From positions 62,001 to 126,000 of the forward strand of contig NZ_CP121273.1 in the NCBI RefSeq assembly GCF_029639405.1: 64,000 nt of DNA, written 5' to 3'. Shown here in pieces: positions 41,344 through 49,201 of the stretch. The first letter of the stretch is position 1, and every line of letters starts with the position of its first letter. A model generated the notes under the pieces. That model searched no databases. It had not been told where the DNA came from and worked only from the letters and a program-made list of their open reading frames with translations. The translations under genes and the position numbers were made by a program. The DNA comes from Microbacterium proteolyticum. Its GTDB lineage: Bacteria > Actinomycetota > Actinomycetes > Actinomycetales > Microbacteriaceae.

Positions 41344-41673
41344 TCAGATGGTGATGCTCGCGATTTGCACCGTGATGCGTGCGGATTTGTCGGGGTGTGC
41401 GGATCGCAGATGATCAGCGATGTCGCGGGCAATAGTGGGGGCGGGGCTGCTGTGGGTGGCGACTCGGGCCGATATGGTCGTTCGCTCGTTCGTGGTGCGT
41501 AGATTCACGATGGGCTCTGGGGCTGGTGAGGTGCCGAGGGTGGCAGCGATCGCTCGTGCGATTCGTGTTGGTGTGGGCGCTGAGGGGTACACGGCGGTAA
41601 CTCCCGGAACGCTGAGGACGAGGGTGGTCAGGTCCTCCGGCTGCGGAGAGGGGGTGGGTTGTTCGCTACTCAT
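41344..41673 (-). CDS. Small Asp23-operon protein
   Basis: A 109-residue protein whose start overlaps the stop of the Asp23-like gene (ATGA). It has alternating strands and a helix (TRIARAIAATLGT, VNLRTTNERTTISARVATHS, TIARDIADHLRSA, ARITVQIASITI), a pattern similar to a single Asp23/Gls24 fold. It is probably a partner of the upstream protein in an envelope-stress complex. Confidence 0.6.
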   Translation of the reverse strand: MSSEQPTPSPQPEDLTTLVLSVPGVTAVYPSAPTPTRIARAIAATLGTSPAPEPIVNLRTTNERTTISARVATHSSPAPTIARDIADHLRSAHPDKSARITVQIASITI

Positions 41674-42272
41674 CTGGCGTCGTCTCCTGCAGCCGCGTCG
41701 TGGATGTTTTCGACAGTGATGTTGAGGGCGTCGATGTGCAGCTCGGTGTGTTCGTGAAGGACCTTCATTACCTGTTCGCGGAGCTGGGTGAGCAGTGGTG
41801 GCATCGGCGTGCGTGTGGCGATGCTGACGGTGATGTTGACATGTACGGGGGCGTGTGGTGTGTCGGCTTCACCGGTGATTCGACATGCTCCGACCAGGAT
41901 GCCGGGGATGGTGTCGCTGACGTCACGGATGAGGGCACGTACGGCTCCTTCGGTGATGCTGAGGCTCACCAAGGGGTCGGGGTGGTGCAGGGGGAGGTCG
42001 CGTCCGGCCCGAAGCTCGGCGCCGATGTTGTTGATGATGTCGTTCAGCCAGGACGGGGGAGGAGCAGGCACGGTATCGGCGTCGTGTGCGATCAGATCGC
42101 GGGAGAGGTGGGAGACACGCTCGAGAGCGCGCAGCGCGTTGACGCACTCCGGGCACTCCTCGATGGCGGGGTCGTAGGGGGTGCGGTCGTGGGCGAGGTA
42201 GGTGCTGAGCTCGTCGAGGGTTTTGCCGCAGTCCAGGACGGTGCGGTCGGAGTTGGTGTTGGTGTCGGTCAT
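41670..42272 (-). CDS. Asp23/Gls24-family protein with anti-sigma-like N terminus
   Basis: A 200-residue protein. Residues about 15-55 contain a short Cys-containing helix (LDCGKTLDELSTYLAHDRT, EECPECVNALRAL) similar to zinc anti-sigma domains. After a Pro linker, residues about 90-190 match Asp23/Gls24 (SLSITEGAVRALIRDVSDTIPGI, HVNITVSIATRTPMPPLL, ALNITVENIHD). It is translationally coupled to the sigma factor gene (ATGA at 42269-42272). It may hold the sigma factor inactive at the membrane, by inference from operon structure. Confidence 0.75.
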   Translation of the reverse strand: MTDTNTNSDRTVLDCGKTLDELSTYLAHDRTPYDPAIEECPECVNALRALERVSHLSRDLIAHDADTVPAPPPSWLNDIINNIGAELRAGRDLPLHHPDPLVSLSITEGAVRALIRDVSDTIPGILVGACRITGEADTPHAPVHVNITVSIATRTPMPPLLTQLREQVMKVLHEHTELHIDALNITVENIHDAAAGDDAR

Positions 42273-42844
42273 CGCCATCCCTCCATTCGGACTGTGATGT
42301 TCACTCGTGCTCGTGCGAGTTTGCCGCGTGCTTGGCCGGTGGTGACCCCCATTGCATCGGCAATGTCTTGGTAGCTCAGTCCCGCCACTTCGCGAAGGAG
42401 CCAGCATTGCCGCTGATCCTCGGGCAAGGCGTCCAACGCTTTGGAGAGTTCGCGCAGTTGCGCGTTGCGTATTGTCGTCTCCTCCGGGTCGTGTCCGGTG
42501 GCTGCATGGTCGGCCGGGAAGACTGTTTCCGGGGGGCGTTTTTTGAGGTGGGCGAATGCGCGTCTCGTGGCGATACGCATCATCCATGGCTTGGCTTGGC
42601 TCGGGTCACGCAGGGTGGGCAGTTTCTTCCAGGCGACGACGTAGGTGTCTTGGAGGATGTCGTCGGCGTCGGTGTAGCTGCTGACGATGCGAGCGATGTA
42701 GGCGCGCATGATGGGTGCGTGTCGGGTGATGAGGGTGCGAAAAGCGGCCACGTCCCCGTCGACTGCTCGCTGGACAAGCAAGTCGTCGGCTGCGGCGGCC
42801 AATCCTTGATTGGACGGAGAACCGCTGGTCGTGGTTGGGGGCAT
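42269..42844 (-). CDS. ECF-type RNA polymerase sigma factor
   Basis: A 191-residue protein with region 2 (FRTLITRHAPIMRAYIARIV, DADDILQDTYVVAWKKL, AKPWMMRIATRRAFAHLKK) and region 4 (LPEDQRQCWLLREVAGLSYQDIADAMGVTTGQARGKLARAR). It heads the operon sigma-Asp23/anti-sigma-small Asp23 protein on the minus strand, and probably controls envelope-stress genes such as the neighbouring ones. Confidence 0.93.
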   Translation of the reverse strand: MPPTTTSGSPSNQGLAAAADDLLVQRAVDGDVAAFRTLITRHAPIMRAYIARIVSSYTDADDILQDTYVVAWKKLPTLRDPSQAKPWMMRIATRRAFAHLKKRPPETVFPADHAATGHDPEETTIRNAQLRELSKALDALPEDQRQCWLLREVAGLSYQDIADAMGVTTGQARGKLARARVNITVRMEGWR

Positions 42845-43005
42845 GGACTCCGCTTACCTTTTTTGTGACGATCGCACCGTGTCCGCGCTCATGTGTGTGA
42901 CGGTGCCGCTGCACATGCAGCGAGTGAATTTATACCGTAAGTCGACCGGCTAAGTGCTGCTTGCCCGTCCAAGCCCTCGATCCACTCGTGGAAGGACCAC
43001 CAGCT

Positions 43006-43326
43006 GTGACCACCTCCGACAACGACGCTGCTGCGGCGGCGAAAGACCGCTTCGAAGACGCCACCGACGCGCTGCAACACGCCTCCACGAACGGCAGCGA
43101 CGGCACCGCTCGTTCCGGCAGTCACGTCGCTGACCATGTCTCCGTCGAGATCGACGAGGCGAAACAGCAGGCCGAATCCGCCATCGACACGACCCTGCAG
43201 TCTGCAGTGAACGCCGTGGAGGGAGCGCGCGCCACCTACCAGCGGGACCCGAAGAAGGCACTCATCACGGCCGGCGCCGTCGCGATCGGACTCGTGGCCC
43301 TCGTCACACTGCTACGCCGCCTCTAA
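43006..43326 (+). CDS. ElaB/YqjD-like membrane-anchored helical protein
   Basis: A 106-residue protein with a long predicted amphipathic helix (AAAAAKDRFEDATDALQHAS, EIDEAKQQAESAIDTTLQSAVNAVEGARATYQRDPKKAL). A C-terminal membrane helix (ITAGAVAIGLVALVTLL) and RR end it. The layout matches DUF883/ElaB and DUF3618 proteins that tether to the inner membrane. The GTG at 43006 follows GGAAGGACC. It is divergent from the sigma operon. Confidence 0.65.
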   Translation: MTTSDNDAAAAAKDRFEDATDALQHASTNGSDGTARSGSHVADHVSVEIDEAKQQAESAIDTTLQSAVNAVEGARATYQRDPKKALITAGAVAIGLVALVTLLRRL

Positions 43327-43379
43327 CAACTCCAGACCACCTATCGACCTCAGTCACACCCATAACGAAGGAGCAACCC

Positions 43380-43595
43380 ATGTCCACTCCCACCAACGAC
43401 GACGCGCAGCTGTCCGCCGACGAAGACTCCTACGAAGGCGCAGACGTCGAAGTCTCAACCGAGACCGACACCACCTCCAAGCCCGGCGGGCTCGGTGAAG
43501 ACGGAACCATTCCGAGCGACCCTAACGGTGTCGCCGCCGGGCACACCGGCACCGCCTCCAACTTCAACCCGGAAGAGGATGAGGACGCGCACTGA
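43380..43595 (+). CDS. Small acidic hypothetical protein
   Basis: A 71-residue, strongly acidic and low-complexity protein (DDAQLSADEDSYEGADVEVS, then NFNPEEDEDAH) that is predicted to be disordered. AAGGAGCAACCC precedes the ATG. Similar short acidic proteins are common in stress islands of this group. There is no known function. Confidence 0.6.
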   Translation: MSTPTNDDAQLSADEDSYEGADVEVSTETDTTSKPGGLGEDGTIPSDPNGVAAGHTGTASNFNPEEDEDAH

Positions 43596-43807
43596 CTGTA
43601 CGCTGCGCTGACAGCTCGACGAGCACGGAGAAGTTCGATGTCCCCGGTGTGGGGCCCGTGCTCGTCGAGCTGTGCGCGCATCACTTCACCCTCACGAACG
43701 AACGGATGATGCTGCTCGGCACCGTGACCCGCCTCACGGGCCGAGCCGTCGACGTCGTCGACTACGAACGTGTCGCGCAACACCTGCACGACATGGGGGT
43801 CATTTGA
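43592..43807 (+). CDS. Candidate small protein with non-ATG start
   Basis: A frame without ATG/GTG near its beginning runs from a CTG that overlaps the previous stop to TGA at 43807. It encodes about 71 residues with protein-like composition: FDVPGVGPVLVELCAHHFTL, then TNERMMLLGTVTRLTGRAVD and YERVAQHLHDMGVI. The start could also be an internal GTG. It looks like a coupled reading frame behind the acidic protein and would be missed by ATG-based gene finding. Confidence 0.4.
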   Translation: MTVRCADSSTSTEKFDVPGVGPVLVELCAHHFTLTNERMMLLGTVTRLTGRAVDVVDYERVAQHLHDMGVI

Positions 43808-43838
43808 GGCTGCGCCAACGGGAGCGTCTGAGGGTGTG

Positions 43839-44969
43839 TTATCGGCGTAGTTGCCACCACTTTCGCCGGGGGTGTGGGCGTGGCGTTGACGGCTTTGGTG
43901 GGGAGGGCGCGTCAGGACCGTCGGCTGCTTCTTCGAGCCGGATTTGGCGGCCTTCTTTGACGTCGCTGCGCTCATTCTCGGCCTGTTTTTTGCTCTTTCG
44001 GGTGTCGCGGGCGGGCAGCTGAATGTCTTCTTCGGCGGCGATGCCGCCTTGCAACTGGCGGCCGCGTTCGAGTTCGGCGTCGAACTCGGCGCCGAACAGG
44101 AGGGCGAGGTTGGCGATCCACAGCCAGAGCAGGAAGATGATGACCCCGGCGAGCGAGCCGTAGGTGCGGTCGTAGTTGGAGAAGTTGGCGACGTAGATCC
44201 CGAAGCCGGCGGTCGCTATAGCGAGGGCAGCGATGGCGATGATGGCGCCGAGGCTGATCCAGCGGAACTTCGGCTGTTTGGCGTTGGGGGTGGCGTAGTA
44301 CAGCACCGCGACGAGGAACACGATGACGAAGAGCATGACCGGCCATTTCGCGATGTCCCATGCGATTTGCACGCCCTGACCGAGGCCAAGGGCGTTGCCG
44401 ATAGCGGTAGTGACATCACCCGAGATGACGAGACCGAGCGCGACGAGGACAAGCGCTACCACGGCAATGACGGTGACCAGCAGCTGCATCGGGCGCAGCT
44501 TCCAGAAGGGGCGTCCTTCGTCGATTTCGTAGATGCGGTTCATTGCACGGCTGAAAGCGCCCACGTATCCGGATGCTGACCAGAGTGCGAGGGCGATACC
44601 GGTGACGAGTGCGATACCGGCGCCTCGAGATGACGCGATCTGCTCGATCGGTTCGCGGAGCGTGTCAGCGGCGTTGGGGGCGACGTCTTGGATGATGCCG
44701 ATGATGGCGTTGGCGGCGGCGTCGCCTTGGCCAACGACACCCAGTACGGAGAAGATCGCAATCAGCGCCGGAAATAGTGCGAGGACGGCGTAGTACACCA
44801 GGCCCGCGGCGGCGTCTGTGCACTGGTCAGCGGAGAATTCCCGCACTGTCTTTCGCAGCACGTACTTCCATGACCGCTTCGTCAGCTCGGTGGGAGAGTC
44901 TGGCTTCTCGTCAGCGTCCGGGTGCGGCGCATCCGCGCTGGTCTTATTGCCTGGTTTTTGCTTCAGCAT
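43839..44969 (-). CDS. YihY/BrkB-family membrane protein
   Basis: A 376-residue protein with six membrane helices flanked by long charged tails. Family motifs include DQCTDAAAGLVYYAVLALFPALIAI, SASGYVGAFSRAMNRIYEIDEGR and GSLAGVIIFLLWLWIANLALLFGAEFDAELER. It was historically annotated as ribonuclease BN, but that activity belongs to a different protein. It is probably a transporter or envelope factor. It is convergent with the small genes at 43006-43807. Confidence 0.92.
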   Translation of the reverse strand: MLKQKPGNKTSADAPHPDADEKPDSPTELTKRSWKYVLRKTVREFSADQCTDAAAGLVYYAVLALFPALIAIFSVLGVVGQGDAAANAIIGIIQDVAPNAADTLREPIEQIASSRGAGIALVTGIALALWSASGYVGAFSRAMNRIYEIDEGRPFWKLRPMQLLVTVIAVVALVLVALGLVISGDVTTAIGNALGLGQGVQIAWDIAKWPVMLFVIVFLVAVLYYATPNAKQPKFRWISLGAIIAIAALAIATAGFGIYVANFSNYDRTYGSLAGVIIFLLWLWIANLALLFGAEFDAELERGRQLQGGIAAEEDIQLPARDTRKSKKQAENERSDVKEGRQIRLEEAADGPDAPSPPKPSTPRPHPRRKWWQLRR

Positions 44970-45293
44970 GTCCGTCCCGAGGGTTCAGAGCACACCGCGC
45001 GTGTGCGGGCGCATTTCAGTGTCCGACATCAGGTGCCCCCACTGCAGGGGCTTGCCTGCCCACAGGCACCGCGTCCCGTGGGCTCAAGAGTCCTCGAGGC
45101 CGGTTCGCGAACGCGCAGCGTCTACGAGCTGATTTGCCTCGCGTCGCGAGTAGCCAGTACGGAGAATCTGGCGGAAATGACGCCGTTGATGCCGGGGTGT
45201 AGGGGTCGGCCATAAGCGATAGGGAGGTGTTCCGCCGTGCGGGCGGCCCGAGTTTGGCGGGCTCCCTTTGCCCGAGCATCGGCCTAGCCTCCC
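44970..45293. other. Intergenic region, no convincing gene
   Basis: 324 bases between the BrkB start and the response-regulator stop. The region contains two small hairpins (GCCCC-N7-GGGGC at 45035-45051, then GCCTG-CCCA-CAGGC) that may be part of the brkB leader. A minus-strand open frame (45016-45279) has composition typical of chance GC-rich ORFs, although its first 25 residues look slightly protein-like. Confidence 0.4.
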
Positions 45294-45983
45294 TTATTTC
45301 CTTGGCGCTTCCATCACGTAGCCGGCGCCGCGAACGGTGCGAATGAGCGGCTCCTGGCCGGCGTTGGTCTTCCTGCGCAGGTGATGGATGTAGAGCTCGA
45401 CGACGTTGGAGCTTCCGCCGAATTCGTAGTTCCAGACGCGGTCGAGGATCTGCTCCTTCGACACCACGCGGCGTTGGTTGCGCATGAGGAAGCGCAGCAG
45501 CTCGAACTCCGTCGCCGTCAGCTGGATCTCGCGGTCGCCACGCACGACTTCGTGGCTGTCCTCGTTCAGCGAGAGGTCGCCGACGCGCAGGATGGGCTCG
45601 GAGTCGCGGGTGAGGGCGGTGCCCGCGCGTCGCATGAGCCCGCGGAGGCGTGCGACGACCTCCTCGAGGCTGAAGGGCTTGGTGACGTAGTCGTCGCCGC
45701 CGGCGGTGAGGCCGGCGACACGGTCGGCCACGGAGTCCTTCGCGGTGAGGAAGAGCACGGGGACGTCGTTGCCCGAGTGCCGCAGTCGCTGCAGGACCGC
45801 CATGCCGTCGAGGTCGGGCATCATGACGTCGAGCACGAGGGCGTCAGGTTCGAAGTCGCGGGCGGCCTGCAGGGCGTTGAAGCCGGAGCCGGCGGTGCGC
45901 ACTTCCCAGCCCTCCATGCGCAGTGCCATCGACAGCAGGTCGGTGAGCATCTGCTCGTCGTCGATGACGAGCACGCGCGTCAT
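45294..45983 (-). CDS. OmpR/PhoB-family response regulator, no adjacent kinase
   Basis: A 229-residue protein. The receiver domain has D8-D9, phospho-acceptor D52 (LVLDVMMPD), T/S in LFLTAKD and K in DYVTKPF. The winged-helix output domain contains LTATEFELLRFLMRNQRRVVSK and VVELYIHHLRRK. It resembles MprA/TcrX-type regulators. No histidine kinase gene is next to it in the window, so it is an orphan here. Confidence 0.93.
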   Translation of the reverse strand: MTRVLVIDDEQMLTDLLSMALRMEGWEVRTAGSGFNALQAARDFEPDALVLDVMMPDLDGMAVLQRLRHSGNDVPVLFLTAKDSVADRVAGLTAGGDDYVTKPFSLEEVVARLRGLMRRAGTALTRDSEPILRVGDLSLNEDSHEVVRGDREIQLTATEFELLRFLMRNQRRVVSKEQILDRVWNYEFGGSSNVVELYIHHLRRKTNAGQEPLIRTVRGAGYVMEAPRK

Positions 45984-46153
45984 TTCGCAACCACGACGGT
46001 GCCGGGGCTTTCTGCCAGATACGTCACAGACGAAGCATATGAGTGTCGGGCGGTCGTAATGCTGGCTTCAAGCGGCGCGAGGTCTGCACTGCTACCGCTT
46101 TGCGCCCCGGATTATTCGAAGCGGAACCGATCGGTTACGTGCCGTCGTGACGG

Positions 46154-46465
46154 TCAGATGATGTCGTAAGGCGACTCCTCATCGTCGAACACCTGCCCAG
46201 AATGGTTGCGCCACCCGCCGCCGCCGCCGTCGGCGAGGCCGCTATCAAGGCGCACTGTGGAGGAAGCGATGGTGATCGAACTTGCCGCCGCCGACACGAA
46301 GATGCTGAGACGTTCGCCCCCGTCCAGCGTGACCGTGATGAAGCCACCGCCGGCGCGCGTGGCGCCGAGAACCTGAGCCTCGATATCCCCGACGCTCTCC
46401 AACGGCGCGAGAGCATGGGTGGCACCATTCACGGTCAGCTGAACCCGTTCGATGCTCTGAGTCAT
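46154..46465 (-). CDS. Hypothetical protein
   Basis: A 103-residue protein: beta-rich (RVQLTVNGATHALAPLESV, VTLDGGERLSIFVSAAASSI) with a Gly/Asp C terminus. It starts with the ATG at 46465 (MTQSIERV). No family is recognised. It sits in a cluster of small DUF7882-like genes and may share their regulation. Confidence 0.55.
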   Translation of the reverse strand: MTQSIERVQLTVNGATHALAPLESVGDIEAQVLGATRAGGGFITVTLDGGERLSIFVSAAASSITIASSTVRLDSGLADGGGGGWRNHSGQVFDDEESPYDII

Positions 46466-46546
46466 GCGGTACAACGTAGATGTCGCTAGGTCTCACCGGC
46501 ATCGGGGTTGCACCATCGGAAAGCGCGTTGCACACTGCGACTGTTG

Positions 46547-46903
46547 TCACGCCTCTACCGGGTGATTCCGTCGGTCGGCGTCGCGCGCGAGTTGGTCCGG
46601 AGTGCGCCCGGCCGGCTCATCAAGCACGTGAAGTCCCTGTGGCGAGTTGGCGGCGTCGGTCAGCATCCGCAGCCAGGACGGGTTGAGCTGCGGTGTGTGG
46701 CCACCCTCGTATCTAAACGCCAGCTTGACTCCGGGGTACAGGTAGACGCTTGTCCGGCCACCGCCGAGGCTGATGTCGATCTTCCATGTGAAGGTGAACC
46801 GCTCCCCGCGGCGGATCTTCGCCACGATGACCGCCTGCAGGTGAGCGAGCTCCCGGTCATCGAAGTCGGCACTGACACTCGAGTCGTACGTGAATCTCCC
46901 CAT
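46547..46903 (-). CDS. DUF7882-like protein
   Basis: A 118-residue protein: MGRFTYDSSVSADFDDRELA, then IVAKIRRGERFTFTW, GGGRTSVYLYPGVKLAFRYE and a C-terminal helix with SPQGLHVLDEP, followed by a basic tail. GGAGG precedes the ATG. It is head-to-head with a paralogue at 47139-47423, separated by 235 bases. The function is unknown. Confidence 0.78.
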   Translation of the reverse strand: MGRFTYDSSVSADFDDRELAHLQAVIVAKIRRGERFTFTWKIDISLGGGRTSVYLYPGVKLAFRYEGGHTPQLNPSWLRMLTDAANSPQGLHVLDEPAGRTPDQLARDADRRNHPVEA

Positions 46904-47138
46904 CGGAAACCTCCAACATCGGGACCCCCGGCGCGACCATCATGGCGAGAGGTCCCACACGCCGGAGGAACGACGTCCGTGTCAGCGTCTCAGACGACAC
47001 GTTCACCCCTGGACCCTTGCGAAAACCTTCCCGGGCTGTTGTGCAAATGTGAGCAACATCGCGGGTGCGATAATTCGGAGCGGCCGGGCGATTTCGCGAT
47101 GGCCCAGCCTCGAACGAGATGAAGGACACGCTCGCCCC

Positions 47139-47423
47139 GTGGGACGACTGATCTACACGCAAGACTCCAGCTACGACATCGACGACCGTATCCTCGCGCA
47201 CCTCCGCGTCGTCATGATGAACAAGCTCCGCCGCCGTGAAGGCTTCATGCTCCAGATGCCCACCACCGGCGGCGGCCGCTCCTCCATCTGGATCAGCCCC
47301 ACACGGGCCCTGCTCATGCAGTTCTACGGCGGCCGCGCACCGCAGCTCGACCGTGAGTTGATCGACAAGATGATGCACGACGCGAGTAGCGCCGACGGGC
47401 TCACCCTCTCGAACCGTCTGTAA
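47139..47423 (+). CDS. DUF7882-like protein
   Basis: A 94-residue protein: (GTG) MGRLIYTQDSSYDIDDRILA, then MMNKLRRREGFMLQM, GGGRSSIWISPTRALLMQFYGG and SSADGLTLSNRL. GTG start with GAAGGACACG upstream. It is a compact version of the family with no tail. Divergent from 46547-46903, so the pair may share a promoter region. Confidence 0.78.
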   Translation: MGRLIYTQDSSYDIDDRILAHLRVVMMNKLRRREGFMLQMPTTGGGRSSIWISPTRALLMQFYGGRAPQLDRELIDKMMHDASSADGLTLSNRL

Positions 47424-47504
47424 CGGCATCGCCACAGGTGATGTGGCGGGTGAATCTCGGACCGATCCGTTCTGTCTCCCCGGCGTCCGCGTTAGCGTGA
47501 CGCC

Positions 47505-47675
47505 GTGACGAAGCCCCACCGCATCAGCCATCCTGCGGCAGCCCGCCTCGCCGGCGTCCCCCTCGAAAGCCTCGACGCATGGGCAGCCGTCGACCGGCAA
47601 GGACGCTACGACACCGCCGAGTTCAAACTCTGGACCGAAATACACGTGGCCGTCCGCTCAATCGATGGGCGCTAA
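47505..47675 (+). CDS. Small hypothetical protein
   Basis: A 56-residue protein from a GTG: KPHRISHPAAARLAGVPLES, then LDAWAAVDRQGRYDTAEFKL and WTEIHVAVRSIDGR. The composition is protein-like, with a helix-turn-helix flavour in the first half. It is too short for most gene callers. I know of similar short ORFs in Microbacterium, but the family is unnamed. Confidence 0.55.
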   Translation: MTKPHRISHPAAARLAGVPLESLDAWAAVDRQGRYDTAEFKLWTEIHVAVRSIDGR

Positions 47676-47760
47676 GCCGGCGCCATCCCCGCGTCGAAAT
47701 AGGAGACGGGTCCGAATGCCCCCTCTCGATGATCTGTTGCGCCTTGTAGGTTTCCTCATT

Positions 47761-47853
47761 GGTGCGATTCCGATCGGTTTCGCACCACCCCCGAGGTCGT
47801 CGGCAAGATCCCGTGGATTGGCGGGTAGATGTGATGCGAAACCCCGGTGCGAA
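47761..47853. repeat. 93-bp direct repeat, copy B
   Basis: This is the same as copy A (25110-25202). The palindromic first part differs at a few positions (GGTGCGATTCCGATCGG), and the following 70 bases are identical. It lies 150 bases upstream of a serine recombinase gene. Confidence 0.8.
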
Positions 47854-47940
47854 TGGTGTCCGGATGGGGATCGCTATCCGGTACGGCAGGGGCCGGCGGC
47901 CCAGCGACACGGATTCCGCGAAATCCCGCGGGGGACACTC

Positions 47941-47993
47941 GTACCGCATAGGCGTCCGGTTGCCCATACCGTTAAGGGTAACCTATGCGGTAC
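47941..47993. promoter_or_regulatory. Inverted repeat before the serine recombinase, res-like or operator
   Basis: GTACCGCATAGG (47941-47952) and CCTATGCGGTAC (47982-47993) are exact 12-bp reverse complements. Between them lies a shorter dyad (ATACCGTTAAGGGTAAC). The second arm ends 9 bases before the recombinase ATG. A similar half site, ATCCGGTACGGCAGG, lies at 47875-47889. This fits a recombinase crossover site or an autoregulatory operator. Confidence 0.65.
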
Positions 47994-48002
47994 GCTCCGC
48001 TT

Positions 48003-48593
48003 ATGAGGGTGGGATACGCGCGAGTCTCGACAATCGAGCAGGACGCCGAGCGGCAAGTGGCTCGGCTGCTCGAGCTCGGCGTGCCAGAGGACCGCATCTA
48101 CAGCGATGTCGGTTTTAGCGGCGCGAAAATGACCCGGACCGGGCTGGACAACGCCCTGGCCGCGGTGCGCGAGGGCGACACCTTCGTCGTTCCCGCACTC
48201 GACCGTCTCGCGCGGAACACCGAAGGAGCGCTCGAGGTGATCCGCCGACTGACGGATGCCGGGGTGATCTTCCAGAACGGCACCACGCCATACGATCCGA
48301 AGGACCCGATGGCGAAGCTGTTCTTCACCATCCTCGCCGCCGTCGCCGAGGCGGAAGGCGGGTGGATCAGCTTGCGCACGCGCGAGGCTATGGCGCGACC
48401 AAAGGTCCGCGCGAAGCTGAAAGGCCGGCGCCCGAAACTGACCGAACGCCAGGACGAGAACATCGCCAAGCACATGGCCGCGGGCGATCTCGCGGTCGCG
48501 GAGATCGCGCAGATGTTCAACACGTCACGCACGGGCGTCTACCGAGCCCAGGCGCGCCATCAGGCGCGCAGCGCTCAGAGGGTGGGGGAGTGA
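48003..48593 (+). CDS. Serine recombinase (resolvase family)
   Basis: A 196-residue recombinase. Catalytic Ser9 is in YARVSTIEQD, with VPALDRLARNTEGALEVI, an AEAEGGWISLRTREAM helix and a C-terminal HTH (DLAVAEIAQMFNTSRTGVYRA). It diverges strongly from the tnpR at 30332, for example in GVIFQNGTTPYDPKDPMAKL. There is an unusual Gly-Gly-Trp where most relatives have ERxxI. It is probably a plasmid-resolution or element recombinase acting at nearby repeats. Confidence 0.92.
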   Translation: MRVGYARVSTIEQDAERQVARLLELGVPEDRIYSDVGFSGAKMTRTGLDNALAAVREGDTFVVPALDRLARNTEGALEVIRRLTDAGVIFQNGTTPYDPKDPMAKLFFTILAAVAEAEGGWISLRTREAMARPKVRAKLKGRRPKLTERQDENIAKHMAAGDLAVAEIAQMFNTSRTGVYRAQARHQARSAQRVGE

Positions 48594-49117
48594 TGGAAAC
48601 GCTCAGGATCGTCGGCCTCGTCGTCGGCGGGATCATTCTCCTGGGTGCTCTGGCGACCATGGGCGTGTGGGTGCCGAAGGTGCTCTATCGCAGCCCGGAA
48701 CCGGGCAAGCTCGACGGCCTCACGGTGAAGTTCACCGATGCCCGGGTGTCCAAGGACCGCGTCATCGACCGCACGTGGGCGGTGTCGGTGTACATGCAGA
48801 ACGAGGGCAGCCGCCCGCGGGAGATCCCGCGCATGGCCTACGACACCGCGTTCTGGTCGAACAGGCGGACGGGCATGACCCGGGCCCGCACCGAGTACAA
48901 GGGGCACCTCGAGCACGATTTTCAGTACGAGGTTGTCCAGGGCAACGGCGTCGTCGCCAATCGCGTGCTCAATCCCGGCGACACCCCTGCCGTGTTCACC
49001 GCCTACGTCACAATGCCGGGGGACCAGTACCCCGAAGCGCTGGATATCGCGTCATTCGACGGGTCCCAGGCCGTCAAGCATCTGCGCGGGCGCCTACAGG
49101 TGAGCGCGGACGCATGA
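48593..49117 (+). CDS. Hypothetical membrane-anchored protein
   Basis: A 174-residue protein with an N-terminal membrane helix (IVGLVVGGIILLGALATMGV) and an extracytoplasmic beta-sandwich-like domain (LTVKFTDARVSKDRVIDRTW, NEGSRPREIPRMAYDTAFW, PGDTPAVFTAYVTMPG). The ATG shares one base with the recombinase stop. No family is recognised. It is the first of several envelope-type plasmid genes. Confidence 0.65.
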   Translation: METLRIVGLVVGGIILLGALATMGVWVPKVLYRSPEPGKLDGLTVKFTDARVSKDRVIDRTWAVSVYMQNEGSRPREIPRMAYDTAFWSNRRTGMTRARTEYKGHLEHDFQYEVVQGNGVVANRVLNPGDTPAVFTAYVTMPGDQYPEALDIASFDGSQAVKHLRGRLQVSADA

Positions 49118-49201
49118 TCTCTTCCCCAAGGGGCCAGGCCCCGCGCCTTTCCGGAGGGCTGTCGATAGCCTCGATCACACGGCTGATCGAGGGGGGCAGA
49201 G

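Noticed and set aside
45016..45279. Minus-strand open frame between BrkB and the response regulator
   Set aside because: The first 25 residues look plausible, but the rest is Arg/Pro/Ala-rich with no family match; kept only as intergenic sequence.
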